From: CAYJLF01 sp964371055
GTDB taxonomy: Bacteria; Eisenbacteria; RBG-16-71-46; CAIMUX01
Assembly (NCBI GenBank): GCA_964371055.1
Contig: CAYJLF010000027.1
Span: 1-64,000, forward strand
DNA: 64,000 nt
Reading direction: 5' to 3'
Shown here: positions 1 through 8,902 of the stretch, one piece after another
Numbering within the stretch: the first letter of the stretch is position 1
How the letters are laid out: the number at the start of each line of letters is the position of its first letter
Program-made: the position numbers and the translations under genes
Notes under the pieces: model-generated
Told to the model about the DNA's origin: nothing
The model's input: only the letters and a program-made list of their open reading frames with translations
Database searches by the model: none

Positions 1-245
1 GTGCCAAGGTCGAGAAGTGTTCACGAAGGCCCGAACTCAGCGATCACGATGCCCGATCCGGGTGTTCACGATCCCCCGATCTGGGTGTTCACGATGGGCG
101 ATGCAGACATCGTCGATGGCGCCGAGTGGGCCGATGACCACAGCGACGTTGATTCGTGGGATGGTCACTTCGAGCTCCACCGACTCGCTGATCCGGAGGT
201 GGCGGAGGATTCGTCCGCCGATCCGGGCCACTCGGATCACGATCT

Positions 246-531
246 TCTCCTCGAGCGCTTCGTTGGCAATGGCCAGCTCGCCAGTCTGCGCCTTCCGCCG
301 ACGGACGTCTTTCGCGTGCCCTTCCTCCGGACGGCTCTTCAACTGCGTTGTCCCGCCGGCCAGGAACGCTTCCCGCCAGGAGCTCGGCCTGGCGGACGTC
401 ACCCCGAGTTCCCGGGAAACGGTGTCGCGCCCCTCGCCATGTAGCAGGCGCAGCACCGCCGCTGCCTTCCGCCGGCCGGAGTACCGGCCCCGGTCCTCGC
501 GCCCCGGCGCTCCTCCGGTCGCCCCCCGGGG
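246..531 (-). pseudogene. IS3-type transposase OrfA remnant
   Basis: Read on the minus strand, this stretch encodes a helix-turn-helix OrfA-like segment: a GRYSGRRKAAAVLRLLHGEG start, then VSRELGV and SWREAFL, then LKSRPE and a leucine/glutamate-rich tail ending near EEKI. That order is typical of IS3-type OrfA proteins. After about position 246 the frame stays open but no longer resembles OrfA, and no OrfB follows before the window edge. I read it as a decayed fragment, not an active element. Near 54-95 the short motif GGGTGTTCACGAT occurs twice; I could not assign it. Confidence 0.6.
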
Positions 532-617
532 TCAACGTACATCCGTCAGGTGTCCAGAGGAGCCCGCGGCGGCACAGGACGAGATTCACGCTGGGCGCAG
601 CATCCGGAGGGATCGAC

Positions 618-647
618 TTCACACGCCGCAAGGACTTCTGCTATCGT
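618..647 (+). promoter_or_regulatory. candidate sigma70-like promoter of the pyruvyl transferase gene
   Basis: TTCACA (618-623) and TATCGT (642-647) are separated by 18 nt, and the predicted transcript starts about 50 nt before the ATG at 705. A GGGAGG Shine-Dalgarno sequence lies 7 nt before that ATG. A perfect TTGACA at about 663 has no good -10 partner. Confidence 0.4.
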
Positions 648-704
648 GAACGCCCGAGGAACGTTGACATTGATCAGTGCCGCAGCACGTGGGAGGCGTA
701 GCGG

Positions 705-1607
705 ATGTTCTACGAGAAGATTCACCGCAACCGCGCCATCTTGTGGGATAAAGTCTCGGCGAAACTCTTGGGCCGCGCTCTGGTCTTTCGCCATCGCTAC
801 TGGAACTCATGGACGGTCGGAGGCCGACCCGAGACCGTTCGGGCCTTCTGGTGGACCGGGGAGTGCAATTTCGGCGACTTGATTACGCCGCTGTTGCTCC
901 GTCACTTCGGCTACATTCCAGTCCTTTCCGAAGCACACGATGCCCGAGTCGCAGCCACAGGGAGTATACTTGGCATGCTCGACCCCGCATACGACGGTGT
1001 GATCCTTGGATCGGGTCTGTTGTCGGACACGCGCAAGCTGTGTTTCCCCAATGCGACGATCCTTGCAGTCCGTGGCGCGCTGACACGAGATCGCATTGGT
1101 GCTCCAACATCGACTCCCCTAGGTGATCCAGGATTGTTGGTTGCGGATGCTTTTCCTGTTCGGCGTTCGAAGCGCTATGTGCTCGGCATCGTGCCGCACT
1201 ATGAAGATCTGATCGATAAGCGACTAAGATCGTTCGTCCGGAACCACGCCGGACAAGTACGATGCGTCAATGTGATGCGGTCCCCCCCTGCGGTGATTCG
1301 TGATCTGGACGAGTGCTCCTATGTTGCGTCTTCGAGTCTGCACGGGTGCGTGGTTGCCGATGCTCTGGGCATCCCCAACGCCTGGATTCGTATCTCGGAT
1401 CGAGTGATTGGCAAGGGATTCAAGTTCCATGACTACTACTCCGCGTTCGGGGAGGACCGGGTTGCTATCGAACCATCCGGAGATCTCAACTTGGATGACA
1501 TCGTTGACCACACGTCGACAGTAAAAGGCGACAAGATCGAGGATGTGAAGGAAGGACTTCGCGGAGCATTCAGATCCTTGGGCATGATGCTGCGCGCAGT
1601 ACGTTGA
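705..1607 (+). CDS. polysaccharide pyruvyl transferase-like protein
   Basis: A 300-residue protein of the polysaccharide pyruvyl transferase (CsaB/WcaK-type) superfamily. These enzymes move pyruvate from phosphoenolpyruvate onto sugars of surface polymers or modify exopolysaccharide. Visible signs are the N-terminal FWWTGECNFGDLITPLLL segment (the family's 'N-x-GD' entry), the ILGSGLL loop, AVRGALTRDR, the LGDPGLL motif, and the late SSLHGCVVADALGIP segment, where the SLHG motif is characteristic. The ATG has a GGGAGG ribosome site 7 nt upstream. It stands alone on the plus strand, followed by a convergent glycosyltransferase and flanked by transposase debris. The substrate cannot be deduced. 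Codon use is less GC-biased than in the rest of the window, consistent with transfer of the polysaccharide block. Confidence 0.8.
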   Translation: MFYEKIHRNRAILWDKVSAKLLGRALVFRHRYWNSWTVGGRPETVRAFWWTGECNFGDLITPLLLRHFGYIPVLSEAHDARVAATGSILGMLDPAYDGVILGSGLLSDTRKLCFPNATILAVRGALTRDRIGAPTSTPLGDPGLLVADAFPVRRSKRYVLGIVPHYEDLIDKRLRSFVRNHAGQVRCVNVMRSPPAVIRDLDECSYVASSSLHGCVVADALGIPNAWIRISDRVIGKGFKFHDYYSAFGEDRVAIEPSGDLNLDDIVDHTSTVKGDKIEDVKEGLRGAFRSLGMMLRAVR

Positions 1608-1658
1608 ACGGATTCGACCAGCGAAACAGTGCCGTAGAAGCCAATGCACCGATGTGCT

Positions 1659-2732
1659 TCAATACTCCTGAATCCGCGCCGAGCCGGGGTCGATCCCATG
1701 TCGCCTAGCTTCAATGCGTATCGCGATGTTGTAGATGTCCTGCATGCAATTCAGGGTGCGATACTGCGGTTGCTGGACTAGTGCACGCGCTGCGCGACCT
1801 AGCTCATGTGCAAGAGCGGGATCGGCGAGGACGCGACGAACGAGTTGTCGAAGACTACCAGCGTCTCCCGCATCAGTCACGAGCCAGTGAATACCGTCGG
1901 TAAAGTAGCCGTACGAACTCCTGCGATCCGCCAATACGAAGGGCTTTCCCATCCACATTGCATTGAGGAACGTCTGATGTCCGGCCGTGCGGAAGAAGCT
2001 GGGCGGGTGGGCCTCCACCACGAGCGTGCTGCCGGCCATGAGTTGACGAAAGTCCCGCGGGGACACGCCACGAACTGTGATGTGGGGGTAGGGACGAGCG
2101 CGTTCCGCAACACCTGGTACTTGGGTGGCGATGAATGCGGGATAGTCGACCTCCTTTAGAGCGTCAATCAGCGTTTCGAAGTCCCTTCCGTGGTTGCCTC
2201 CGGCGAAGATGTACCCATCATCCCGTATTTCGAACTCGTAGCCCTCCAGAGTGATATGAAAGGGATGGAAGATGAACTTGTCAGTGGGTAGGCGCGTTTC
2301 TCGTGCGTAGATGTCTACGTCGGCGAGTCCCCACACGATGGCAGCGTCGACCGCGTCCTTAAAGATCCTCATTTTGAGCGTGTCGAAAATGCCGGCGGGT
2401 CCTCGTCGCCTCCTGTCCATGAGCAAGTCGAACATTACGTGAGTGCGAGGGCGCTGAAGGGGTCGCGCGAGCCACTGTAAGAGAGCAAGAAGAAAGCCGT
2501 GAGAGGAACCAATTGTGACGAAGGGACCAGGGACAGGAGACTCTCGGCCGGCCCGCCAGAGGCGATACGCAAGTTGTGCGGCTGGGACGAGGCGAAGCAA
2601 CGGTAGCTGGAAGAGCGAGCGTCTCTGCAACGAACTGCCCTTTACGACGATGCGCCTGTCTAGGAAGTGCGACGGACTGCCGTGGTCTGCGATAACAATC
2701 ATGATCGGCGATTCCGCTAGCTTCGTTGGCAT
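1659..2732 (-). CDS. glycosyltransferase (GT-B type)
   Basis: A protein of about 357 residues that looks like a GT-B fold glycosyltransferase of surface-polysaccharide synthesis. The C-terminal half carries GYIFAGGNHGRDFETLIDAL, a typical start of the nucleotide-sugar-binding Rossmann domain, then VRGVSPRDFRQLMAGSTLVV and HQTFLNAMWMGKPFVLADRR, which correspond to the donor-site loop and the 'E/N-x-GKP' region. I chose the ATG at 2732 because GAGG precedes it and because the 49 codons further upstream are arginine/serine-rich and unlike the protein; an internal ATG at 2702 is the alternative. Donor and acceptor are unknown. It is transcribed toward the pyruvyl transferase gene (convergent). 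Confidence 0.75.
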   Translation of the reverse strand: MPTKLAESPIMIVIADHGSPSHFLDRRIVVKGSSLQRRSLFQLPLLRLVPAAQLAYRLWRAGRESPVPGPFVTIGSSHGFLLALLQWLARPLQRPRTHVMFDLLMDRRRRGPAGIFDTLKMRIFKDAVDAAIVWGLADVDIYARETRLPTDKFIFHPFHITLEGYEFEIRDDGYIFAGGNHGRDFETLIDALKEVDYPAFIATQVPGVAERARPYPHITVRGVSPRDFRQLMAGSTLVVEAHPPSFFRTAGHQTFLNAMWMGKPFVLADRRSSYGYFTDGIHWLVTDAGDAGSLRQLVRRVLADPALAHELGRAARALVQQPQYRTLNCMQDIYNIAIRIEARRHGIDPGSARIQEY

Positions 2733-3114
2733 GTGGCCTCGACAACCTTCCTGTTCCCGTACACTCGTAACTCGAGGAGCCGCTTTGGGTCGAGAGAGAG
2801 AATACTCCCGCGCGTCTGGGCGGGGGGAGAACGGAAAGCCACCGGAAGCCCCGAAGGCCCAGAGATTGCCATGGAGCACGGGCGGGAGCCCGAGACGCAG
2901 GGGGCGGGGAATCGGTCGATTGCCGGGGAGACCTGCTGTTGTGTCGGAGACGCCGCGGAAGTGCGGCCTGCAGGTCGAGCGTGACCGGGGGCGCTGCCAG
3001 CGGCCGACGGAAGAAGCGTCTCAAGGAGTCTAAACGGGAGAGCCGTTAGTTTTGGCAAGGCAGCGAGACTCTTCGAACGGAGTCGGCTTACTCTGCGTAG
3101 GTGGCGATTGGCCG
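2733..3114. other. gap without recognisable gene
   Basis: Between the glycosyltransferase start and the IS3 fragment I see no convincing gene. Open frames on both strands here are proline/serine/arginine-rich, have no family resemblance and no sensible ribosome site. Confidence 0.5.
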
Positions 3115-3435
3115 CCGCGCGAAGTAATCGTCGCTTGGGCCGGTAACTACAGGGATTCCTACGAATGGAACCAGCCGGCGGTGCCGTTCGCTCCGTCCAG
3201 CAGCTTAGAGGCGACTGGCAGTCAGACTGATCCGGCGCGTATGCCGAACCGGGCCGTGGGGGAGGCCGTCTTCCGGGAGTAGTTGGATCTGGTCCGGAAA
3301 GGCAATTCCGAGGGCTAGGGGGTGGGCAAGATGCGGCGGCAATTGATTCGGGAGAGGATCGAGGTGGCCGGATGCCTGCCGCGGCGCCTGATGCGCCAGA
3401 TGGGGCTGCGGGGGCCACACGGGGCCAGATGTTGA
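3115..3435 (+). pseudogene. IS3-family transposase OrfB N-terminal remnant
   Basis: One plus-strand frame reads as the N-terminal part of an IS3 OrfB integrase. A VIVAWAGNYRDSYEWNQPA stretch corresponds to the usual 'VAFIDEHRDRYGVEPI', followed by PFAPSS, then TDPARMPNRAV, then GVGKMRRQLIRE, VAGCLPRRLMRQMGLRG. The frame is interrupted by TAG codons at about 3280 and 3316 and ends without the DDE catalytic part, so it is a dead fragment. It lies between two polysaccharide genes, consistent with past IS activity in this block. Confidence 0.72.
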
Positions 3436-3458
3436 GGACCACAATCACGGATGAAGTG

Positions 3459-4088
3459 TCAGATCCAGTGGACGGTACAGGGAATCCCACGTACGCGGAC
3501 GGTCCACGTCGCCGCTCCCGCTCGCCGAGTGCGCGTATACCTCAAGCCAGCAATGGTAACACTCTGGACATCCATGACATGCGCATAGCCGAAACGCGGT
3601 AGGGTGGTCCTGACAATGCGGTTGGCACGTTCGACAAGTTGTAAGATACGAGAACACTGAAGTTCGTGCGCGTGGGTCTCCAAAAAGGAAAGACAAGTTT
3701 TGTACAACCCGCGGCCGCGATACGCTTCTGGCGTGTACACTCCGTAGACGTACGCATCGTTATGTCGCGCTTCAATCAGCAGGTGTGCTCCACGGATGTA
3801 GCACGGACCCAGGTGAAGCCACGCAGTACAACCAATGTCCGACTGGCAAAGTACGCCTAGACAGATGTCGCCCGCGTCGTGTCTTCTGGCGCACTCCTCT
3901 ACCCCAATGCCTGTCAGGGCTGCCACGTGCGGCAACTCACTACGAGAGAAGACACGCCCGGCCTCGGTCCATGGAGCCAAAGATGCGCCGATGTTTCGCC
4001 CGCCGATCTCCATCAGCTTCTCGAAGAGGAGGTAAGACTTCCGCGAGTAGGTGCGTCTCGCAAGGGTCGTCACCAGGTGTTTCCTCAC
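3459..4088 (-). CDS. GNAT-family acetyltransferase
   Basis: A 209-residue protein with a C-terminal GNAT N-acyltransferase domain: YVYGVYTPEAYRGRGLYKTC contains the acetyl-CoA pyrophosphate-binding 'R-G-R-G-L' motif A, followed by ILQLVERANRI and a final LPRFGYAHVM strand, the usual GNAT motif B region. I use the GTG at 4088 because a perfect AGGAGG lies 5 nt upstream; frames extending further 5' have no such site. Setting it among glycosyltransferases and a flippase suggests it acetylates an amino sugar of the surface polymer, but this is inference. GC content is lower than in the surrounding core genes. Confidence 0.72.
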   Translation of the reverse strand: MRKHLVTTLARRTYSRKSYLLFEKLMEIGGRNIGASLAPWTEAGRVFSRSELPHVAALTGIGVEECARRHDAGDICLGVLCQSDIGCTAWLHLGPCYIRGAHLLIEARHNDAYVYGVYTPEAYRGRGLYKTCLSFLETHAHELQCSRILQLVERANRIVRTTLPRFGYAHVMDVQSVTIAGLRYTRTRRAGAATWTVRVRGIPCTVHWI

Positions 4089-4235
4089 GAATGCCTCCTG
4101 GACGTGCGCATTGGCTGAACCTCGAGACAGCGTCGCGAAGAGCCAGGACCTCCGACAACCAAGCTCATCGCGCGATCCGTCGGCGTCCGCCTTCCCTTCA
4201 TCGCCAACTCCGAATTGCACCACGCCTGAAGCCGC

Positions 4236-4264
4236 AAGCTATCAGATTTGTCGCGAATCGGCAA
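4236..4264 (-). promoter_or_regulatory. weak candidate promoter of the GNAT gene
   Basis: On the minus strand TTGCCG (4264-4259) and TAGCTT (4241-4236) are 17 nt apart and point at the GNAT gene, leaving a leader of about 140 nt. The rest of 4089-4523 holds no recognised gene. Confidence 0.3.
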
Positions 4265-4523
4265 CCCGCGATTGTCAACCCGGCAGCGTACTAGGCCGGA
4301 TGGTTCTCGGAAGCGATCTGGATGGTCCGTTGTGGCCGTGAGAGGCTGGGTTGAGCGGTGAAGCGGGAGGTTGGGTGTCCACTCGTCGGTCTCATCGGGC
4401 GATGGCGGGCGAAACTCGCGATCACCGGGTGTGGGGAAAGCGGGAGCACCCCAAGAGCGGGAGCTCTCGTTGCTCGAGGCGGGGACGCCGCAGGATCCGT
4501 CAGAGCGGGAAGAAGAGCGCGCG

Positions 4524-4984
4524 CTACCCGGCCTCGGTACCGAGCCGCGCGAGGATGGTCGTCTGTAACCGGGTCTCGGTGGTACTGCGTGACCAGCGGA
4601 TATCGAGGCGACGGACCGAAGCGCTCACGAGGGCGCCGAGCTTCAGCAGGCAATCGCGAAGGAACGAGACTTGCGCTCGGGCCCAAGAGACCCCCTCCGC
4701 CTGACGACGCAGGTCCTGCAGCAGGACGTAAGAGGCGACCGTGAGCAGGACGCGGAACTGGTTGTTGAGGGAGTGACTGCAGCTCGTGCCGGTTGATCGC
4801 GATCCCGTACGGAACTTCCTTGATGCAGTTCTTGACGTTCCCGCGGGCGGAGTGTATCTCTTCGTAGATCCAACGGGGGCTTCGACGGAAGTTGGCGGCG
4901 AGGAAGCGAGGGTGGTCCGGGGGGACACGTCCTTCTAGGTGTACCCCCTTGGCCTCGACGACCACGCGGCCCAGGCACTCCCAC
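4524..4984 (-). pseudogene. IS1380-family transposase C-terminal remnant
   Basis: The minus strand encodes, in two frames, the C-terminal half of an IS1380-type DDE transposase. The first frame reads ECLGRVVVEAKG, PRFLAANFRRSPRWIYEEIH and SARGNVKNCIKE (the conserved 'YxxRGxxENxIKE' block with the catalytic glutamate). Then a frameshift near 4790 continues into LNNQFRVLLTVASYVLLQDL and RAQVSFLRDCLLKLGALV. The N-terminal two thirds are missing and an IS3 OrfA remnant abuts it. It is a dead fragment. Confidence 0.75.
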
Positions 4985-5020
4985 TGTCGGGAGGCTCAGC
5001 GGAACTCGCCATAGAGGTGC

Positions 5021-5295
5021 TCAGTCTGTCGGCTCCGGCGCGAGAGCCGGCAAGCCGTCGCGAGCAGTCGCCGGGACTTGCTTCGGAGCGCGCTGTTGTT
5101 CGGTACGCCCAGGGCGCCGTCGCGCCTCACGCTCGGTCCGTCGGCCCCGGTTCCGCAGCGTCTCCGCCGAGCACCCAATCCTCTCCGCGATCGAGCAGAT
5201 CGCGGCCCGCTGCGGGTCGTAACGCTCCTGGCGCTCAGCATCATCCGTACGGCCGGTTCCCGCAGTTCCTTCGCACACTTGCTTAGTCTTCCCAT
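5021..5295 (-). pseudogene. IS3-family transposase OrfA remnant (frameshifted)
   Basis: The minus strand begins MGRLSKCAKELREPAVRMML, a typical IS3 OrfA start, and after a frameshift near 5230 continues AAICSIAERIGCSAETLRNR, the helix-turn-helix typical of the family, then RRTEREARRRPG. No intact OrfB follows; IS1380 debris abuts the 3' end. It is a different OrfA from the one at the left edge of the window, so at least three IS types have decayed in this block. Confidence 0.75.
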
Positions 5296-5546
5296 GGCCC
5301 CATCCTCTCACCAGTTGGTGACTCCGGGAATCCCGGAGCGCTTCACCCCCGCTGAATCGCCTTTGAGAGGCCGCGCCCTCAGTGCGGCCACTGCTGGCGA
5401 AAACCTACAGGGACCTTCCCCCAGCGGATTGTAGGAGGCATACTACCGGGGTTGAGTCCCCGGCCGATCCGGTGGGAGTCCCGGCACTCGCGCCGGGAAT
5501 ACGCTGGTACGGATCACGGCCAACGGATGACAGGTGGAGCACCCCA

Positions 5547-7088
5547 ATGTCGATGGCGAAGCGCGAGAGTCTTGTATCTAGTGCCGGCTCAAACGTCTTC
5601 GTCTACTTCGTCAATGTCGCTATTGTCTACTTCCTAAGTCCGCTTCTCGTCCGGGCTCTCGGGAACACCGGCTACGGCGTCTGGGAAGTCATCGTGAGCT
5701 TGGCGGGTTATCTCGGAGTACTCGATCTCGGTGTTCTCCCTGCGATTGTGAGATATGTGGCGAGGCTGAAAGCTGAGAACAATGAGCGCCTGCTTCGCGA
5801 GATCATTAGCGCTGCCGCAATCGTACTTGCTGTTGCCGGCGCCGTGGCTATGGGGCTCATGTCGGCACTCGCAGCGGTGCCACACTTAGTCATGGGCTCA
5901 ACACACACGGCAAACGAACAGTGGCCTTTTGTGGCTGTTTGCACAGGTGCTATGCTGTTTGTGAAGCTTCCAGGCTCCGTGTTTACCGCTTATCTTATGG
6001 GGCAGCAACGCTATCTGGTGGTGAACCTATGGCGCTCCGGTCTGGCCATACTCAGAACTGCCATTCTTGTCCTTGGGCTCGATAATCACTACATGGAGCC
6101 GCTGAAGTGGCTCGCTTTAGTGACTCTTGCGGGGATTGTTGTCGAGTACGCCATTCTGGCGACGTTAGCGTTAAGAGCATCTGACGGGTTGCGGTTCGCG
6201 TTCGCTTCTGTGCGAAGATCGTCGTTCCGAGAGATCTTCGGATTTGGGTTGAGTAGTGCGATGCTAATGGTCGCGCAGCGACTGCAATATACGAGCATTC
6301 CAATCATTATCTCGCACACTCTGGGGACAGCAATGGTCGTCTTCTATGCAATACCGGGACGATTGGCTACGTATGCAAATGGCATCTCCGTGGCGTTAGG
6401 AACACCCATCATGCCATACTTCAGCTCCAAGAGCATTGCTGGGTTGGAAGCCAATCAGGAGGCTTGGATCCGCACTACCCGTGCTATGCAGACGCTGAGC
6501 CTGATGATGCCGTTTGTATTGCTCTTTATTGGACCCTCGTTCATCACGATCTGGATGGGTCTAGAGTACGGAAAGGCCGCCGGGTCGATTGTACCATTCC
6601 TTTTTGTCGCGCTGTTGGTCGAGGGCCTCGGCCCCCATAGTGTCACATACCTAGTCGGGCACGCCAAACACCTGCCTGTCGCCCGCTTCATGATCGCGGC
6701 GTCAGTGATGGGCGCGGCGCTTACGGTGGTGTTGACGAGATCTTACGGTCTCGTAGGTGCCGCCATATCTGTGGCATTGTATGCTATTGTTACAAGGACG
6801 TTTGCCCTGCACCGGGCGTGTCGCCATTTGGGTCTGCCCGTCCGCGCACATCTTCGGGTGACCGTGGTACCGCAGGTGCCGGCACTGCTGGCGTTCTTCT
6901 TGCTGCTGGCCCTGGGGCGTTGGTTGTGGCCGCTAGACAGCTACCCGAGGATTTTGCGGCTCGTAGGGTTATCTGGAGTCGCGTACTGCGTACTGGCCTA
7001 CAAGTGGTCGCTGAGCGATGAAGAGCGGCAGCGAGTGCGAAGTCTGGTACGGGGGAACAAGTGGCCGCAGGACCGTCGGGATGGCTAA
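5547..7088 (+). CDS. Wzx-like polysaccharide flippase
   Basis: A 513-residue polytopic membrane protein of the MATE/oligosaccharidyl-lipid flippase superfamily, which moves lipid-linked sugar repeat units across the inner membrane. It starts with a positively charged MSMAKRESLVSSAGSN segment and about 12-14 hydrophobic helices. Characteristic elements are the first-helix SNVFVYFVNVAIVYFLSPLL and LGNTGYGVWEVIVSLAGYLG, the pattern found in RfbX/Wzx exporters. The ATG at 5547 is preceded by GGAG at 7 nt; an upstream in-frame extension to 5382 is compositionally unlike the protein. With the glycosyl-, pyruvyl- and acetyltransferases around it, this supports a Wzx/Wzy-type assembly route, although no Wzy polymerase is seen here. 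Confidence 0.85.
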   Translation: MSMAKRESLVSSAGSNVFVYFVNVAIVYFLSPLLVRALGNTGYGVWEVIVSLAGYLGVLDLGVLPAIVRYVARLKAENNERLLREIISAAAIVLAVAGAVAMGLMSALAAVPHLVMGSTHTANEQWPFVAVCTGAMLFVKLPGSVFTAYLMGQQRYLVVNLWRSGLAILRTAILVLGLDNHYMEPLKWLALVTLAGIVVEYAILATLALRASDGLRFAFASVRRSSFREIFGFGLSSAMLMVAQRLQYTSIPIIISHTLGTAMVVFYAIPGRLATYANGISVALGTPIMPYFSSKSIAGLEANQEAWIRTTRAMQTLSLMMPFVLLFIGPSFITIWMGLEYGKAAGSIVPFLFVALLVEGLGPHSVTYLVGHAKHLPVARFMIAASVMGAALTVVLTRSYGLVGAAISVALYAIVTRTFALHRACRHLGLPVRAHLRVTVVPQVPALLAFFLLLALGRWLWPLDSYPRILRLVGLSGVAYCVLAYKWSLSDEERQRVRSLVRGNKWPQDRRDG

Positions 7089-7735
7089 CCTCAACGTGAC
7101 TTGGATTGCGGGGTGGATCGTGAAGAGTGGTTGCAGAGAGGCCGGCCGCCGTGGTTTGTGGAGATCGTACCGATGGTCCAGAGACTCTAGCGGGAGGCCA
7201 CTTGCTGCAGCGTACAAGAGGGCTGATCTCCACTTTGCCGTCAAGCAGGACGTGCCCTTAGAGTGCCTCGGCTTCGTTCTGACCTCTCACACCGATCTTG
7301 AGTTGCTCCGGCGGATATCTGCGACCACCGCCTCCAAGCGGCGCCTGCGGTGTCGGCCTAGTCGGGCTCTTCATGTGTCGGCTATCCCGCCGGAGCCGGG
7401 GATGGAGTGGGCGACGTCGTGGCGAGGCACCAGGAGGAGGGTTCTACGGTCATCAGCTCGGAGCGGGAGATCCGCGACGGCCGAAGTTGCTCGGGGACGT
7501 CGTCATGGTGACCCCACTGGTTGATTACCTGATGCACGACGGTCACCTGATCAAGGGCGAAAAGCAGTGCCGGCCGCTGAATTAAGTTGCGGCCTGGGTT
7601 GCCAGGAGGCCAACCCAAAGCTAACATCTCCTCGTTCCTTGGACAGCCGGCTTGTGGACTGTGGTCTTGCAACAGGTGGAGGAGGCTGGCCGTCGGGGCT
7701 TTGTGGCGACAGGATAGCCGCCGATAGGTAGGTAG
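7089..7735. other. gap without recognisable gene
   Basis: About 650 bases between the flippase and the next glycosyltransferase. Short open frames exist on both strands (for example 7298-7585 plus) but none shows a family motif, a good ribosome site or consistent codon bias. Given the IS debris nearby it is probably decayed mobile or gene-remnant DNA; I could not identify it. Confidence 0.45.
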
Positions 7736-8902
7736 ATGGCGCAACGAAGCAGTGCGTTCAGGTATGGTACGAGGTGCACGGACGGCCTGAGAATCGCGAT
7801 CTTCATCGATTGCTTCGTGCCAGGAGCGGGTACTGAGAACCAACTGCTGTATCTGCGCAAGGCCATGGTGGATAGAGGTACGGTACTGGGCCTCTATGAA
7901 CTACGCCGTTCGGCGGATCACATATCGAGTCCGCCGACAGGTCGATCATTGGGCGTCGGCCGTCTCGCCACCGTGGGATCTCTCCTCACACTTCGGACGG
8001 CGTATCGGTGGCTCCATGAGGATCGGATGGAGTTGGTTATCACCTTCTTCCAAGACTCCAACATCTTCGGCACCATCATCGGCCGACTCGCCGGCATCCC
8101 CGTCATCTCCACGCGCCGTAACCTCGGCTACTGGCACACACCCAACCAGATCCGCATTCTTCGCATTCTCAACAAAATGACCCACCGCTGGCTAACGAAC
8201 TCCGAGGCGGTCCGTCAGTACACCTCCCAGGTCGAACACGTCCCCCTCGACCGCATCACCGTCATCCGCAATGCCATCGACATCGACCGTTTCCACCCTG
8301 CCACAGCCGAGGAGCGCCAGACCGCCCGTCGGCGTTTCGGTCTCCACGACTCCGGCCGGGTCATCGCCAGCGTCGCCAATCTCCGCCCGGTCAAGGACCA
8401 CCGGACTCTCCTGAACGCCTTCGCGCTGGTCCGTGCGTCGAACGCCGACCTTCAGCTCGTCCTGGCCGGAAAGGGCGACGAGGAGTCCTCCCTCCGCGCC
8501 CTGGCCGCCGATCTCGGGACCGCCGATCGCGTCCACTTCCTCGGCAGCCTCGAGGACACCGTCCCCGTCTATCACGCCGCCGACGCGGCCATTCTCTCCA
8601 GCGTCTCCGAAAGTCTCCCCAATGCCATCATGGAAGCCTTGGCCTGTGGTCTCCCCGTCGCCGCCACCGATGTCGGCGGCGTTCCCGAACTTCTCGCCGA
8701 CCAACCATTCGGCCGCCTGGCGCCCCCCTCCAATCCGGAGGCTCTCGCCGCCGCCTTGACCGACCTCCTCTCTGGCCCGGCCCACGATCCCGCCGCCAAG
8801 GAGGCCGCCCGCACGTTCGCGGTCACGAACTTCTCCCTCCCGGTCATCCTCGAGCAGTGGTACGCCTTCCTGGAGCAGGTCCGAGACGAGACCCGGCGTT
8901 GA
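7736..8902 (+). CDS. family 4-type glycosyltransferase
   Basis: A 388-residue GT-B glycosyltransferase of the GT4 kind. The N-terminal domain opens LRIAIFIDCFVPGAGTENQL, the usual glycine-rich acceptor-side start; the C-terminal donor domain has VANLRPVKDHRTLLNAFAL, LVLAGKGDEE, RVHFLGSLEDTVPVYHAADA and the EX7E motif in ESLPNAIMEALACGLPV followed by ATDVGG. It probably adds one sugar to the surface-polymer repeat unit; donor and linkage are not predictable. Base use changes inside the gene: the first 300 bases are mixed like the upstream block, whereas after about 8035 third positions are almost all C or G, as in the rest of the window. The first units of a tandem repeat overlap its stop codon. 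Confidence 0.85.
   Translation: MAQRSSAFRYGTRCTDGLRIAIFIDCFVPGAGTENQLLYLRKAMVDRGTVLGLYELRRSADHISSPPTGRSLGVGRLATVGSLLTLRTAYRWLHEDRMELVITFFQDSNIFGTIIGRLAGIPVISTRRNLGYWHTPNQIRILRILNKMTHRWLTNSEAVRQYTSQVEHVPLDRITVIRNAIDIDRFHPATAEERQTARRRFGLHDSGRVIASVANLRPVKDHRTLLNAFALVRASNADLQLVLAGKGDEESSLRALAADLGTADRVHFLGSLEDTVPVYHAADAAILSSVSESLPNAIMEALACGLPVAATDVGGVPELLADQPFGRLAPPSNPEALAAALTDLLSGPAHDPAAKEAARTFAVTNFSLPVILEQWYAFLEQVRDETRR

Noticed and set aside
2717..3490. A 257-codon minus-strand frame
   Set aside because: Proline/serine/arginine-rich, runs against the recognisable IS3 OrfB fragment on the other strand and has no start signal.
7298..7585. A 95-codon plus-strand frame in the gap before the glycosyltransferase
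   Set aside because: No ribosome site, family motif or codon bias; the overlapping minus-strand frame is equally open. Left as unassigned.
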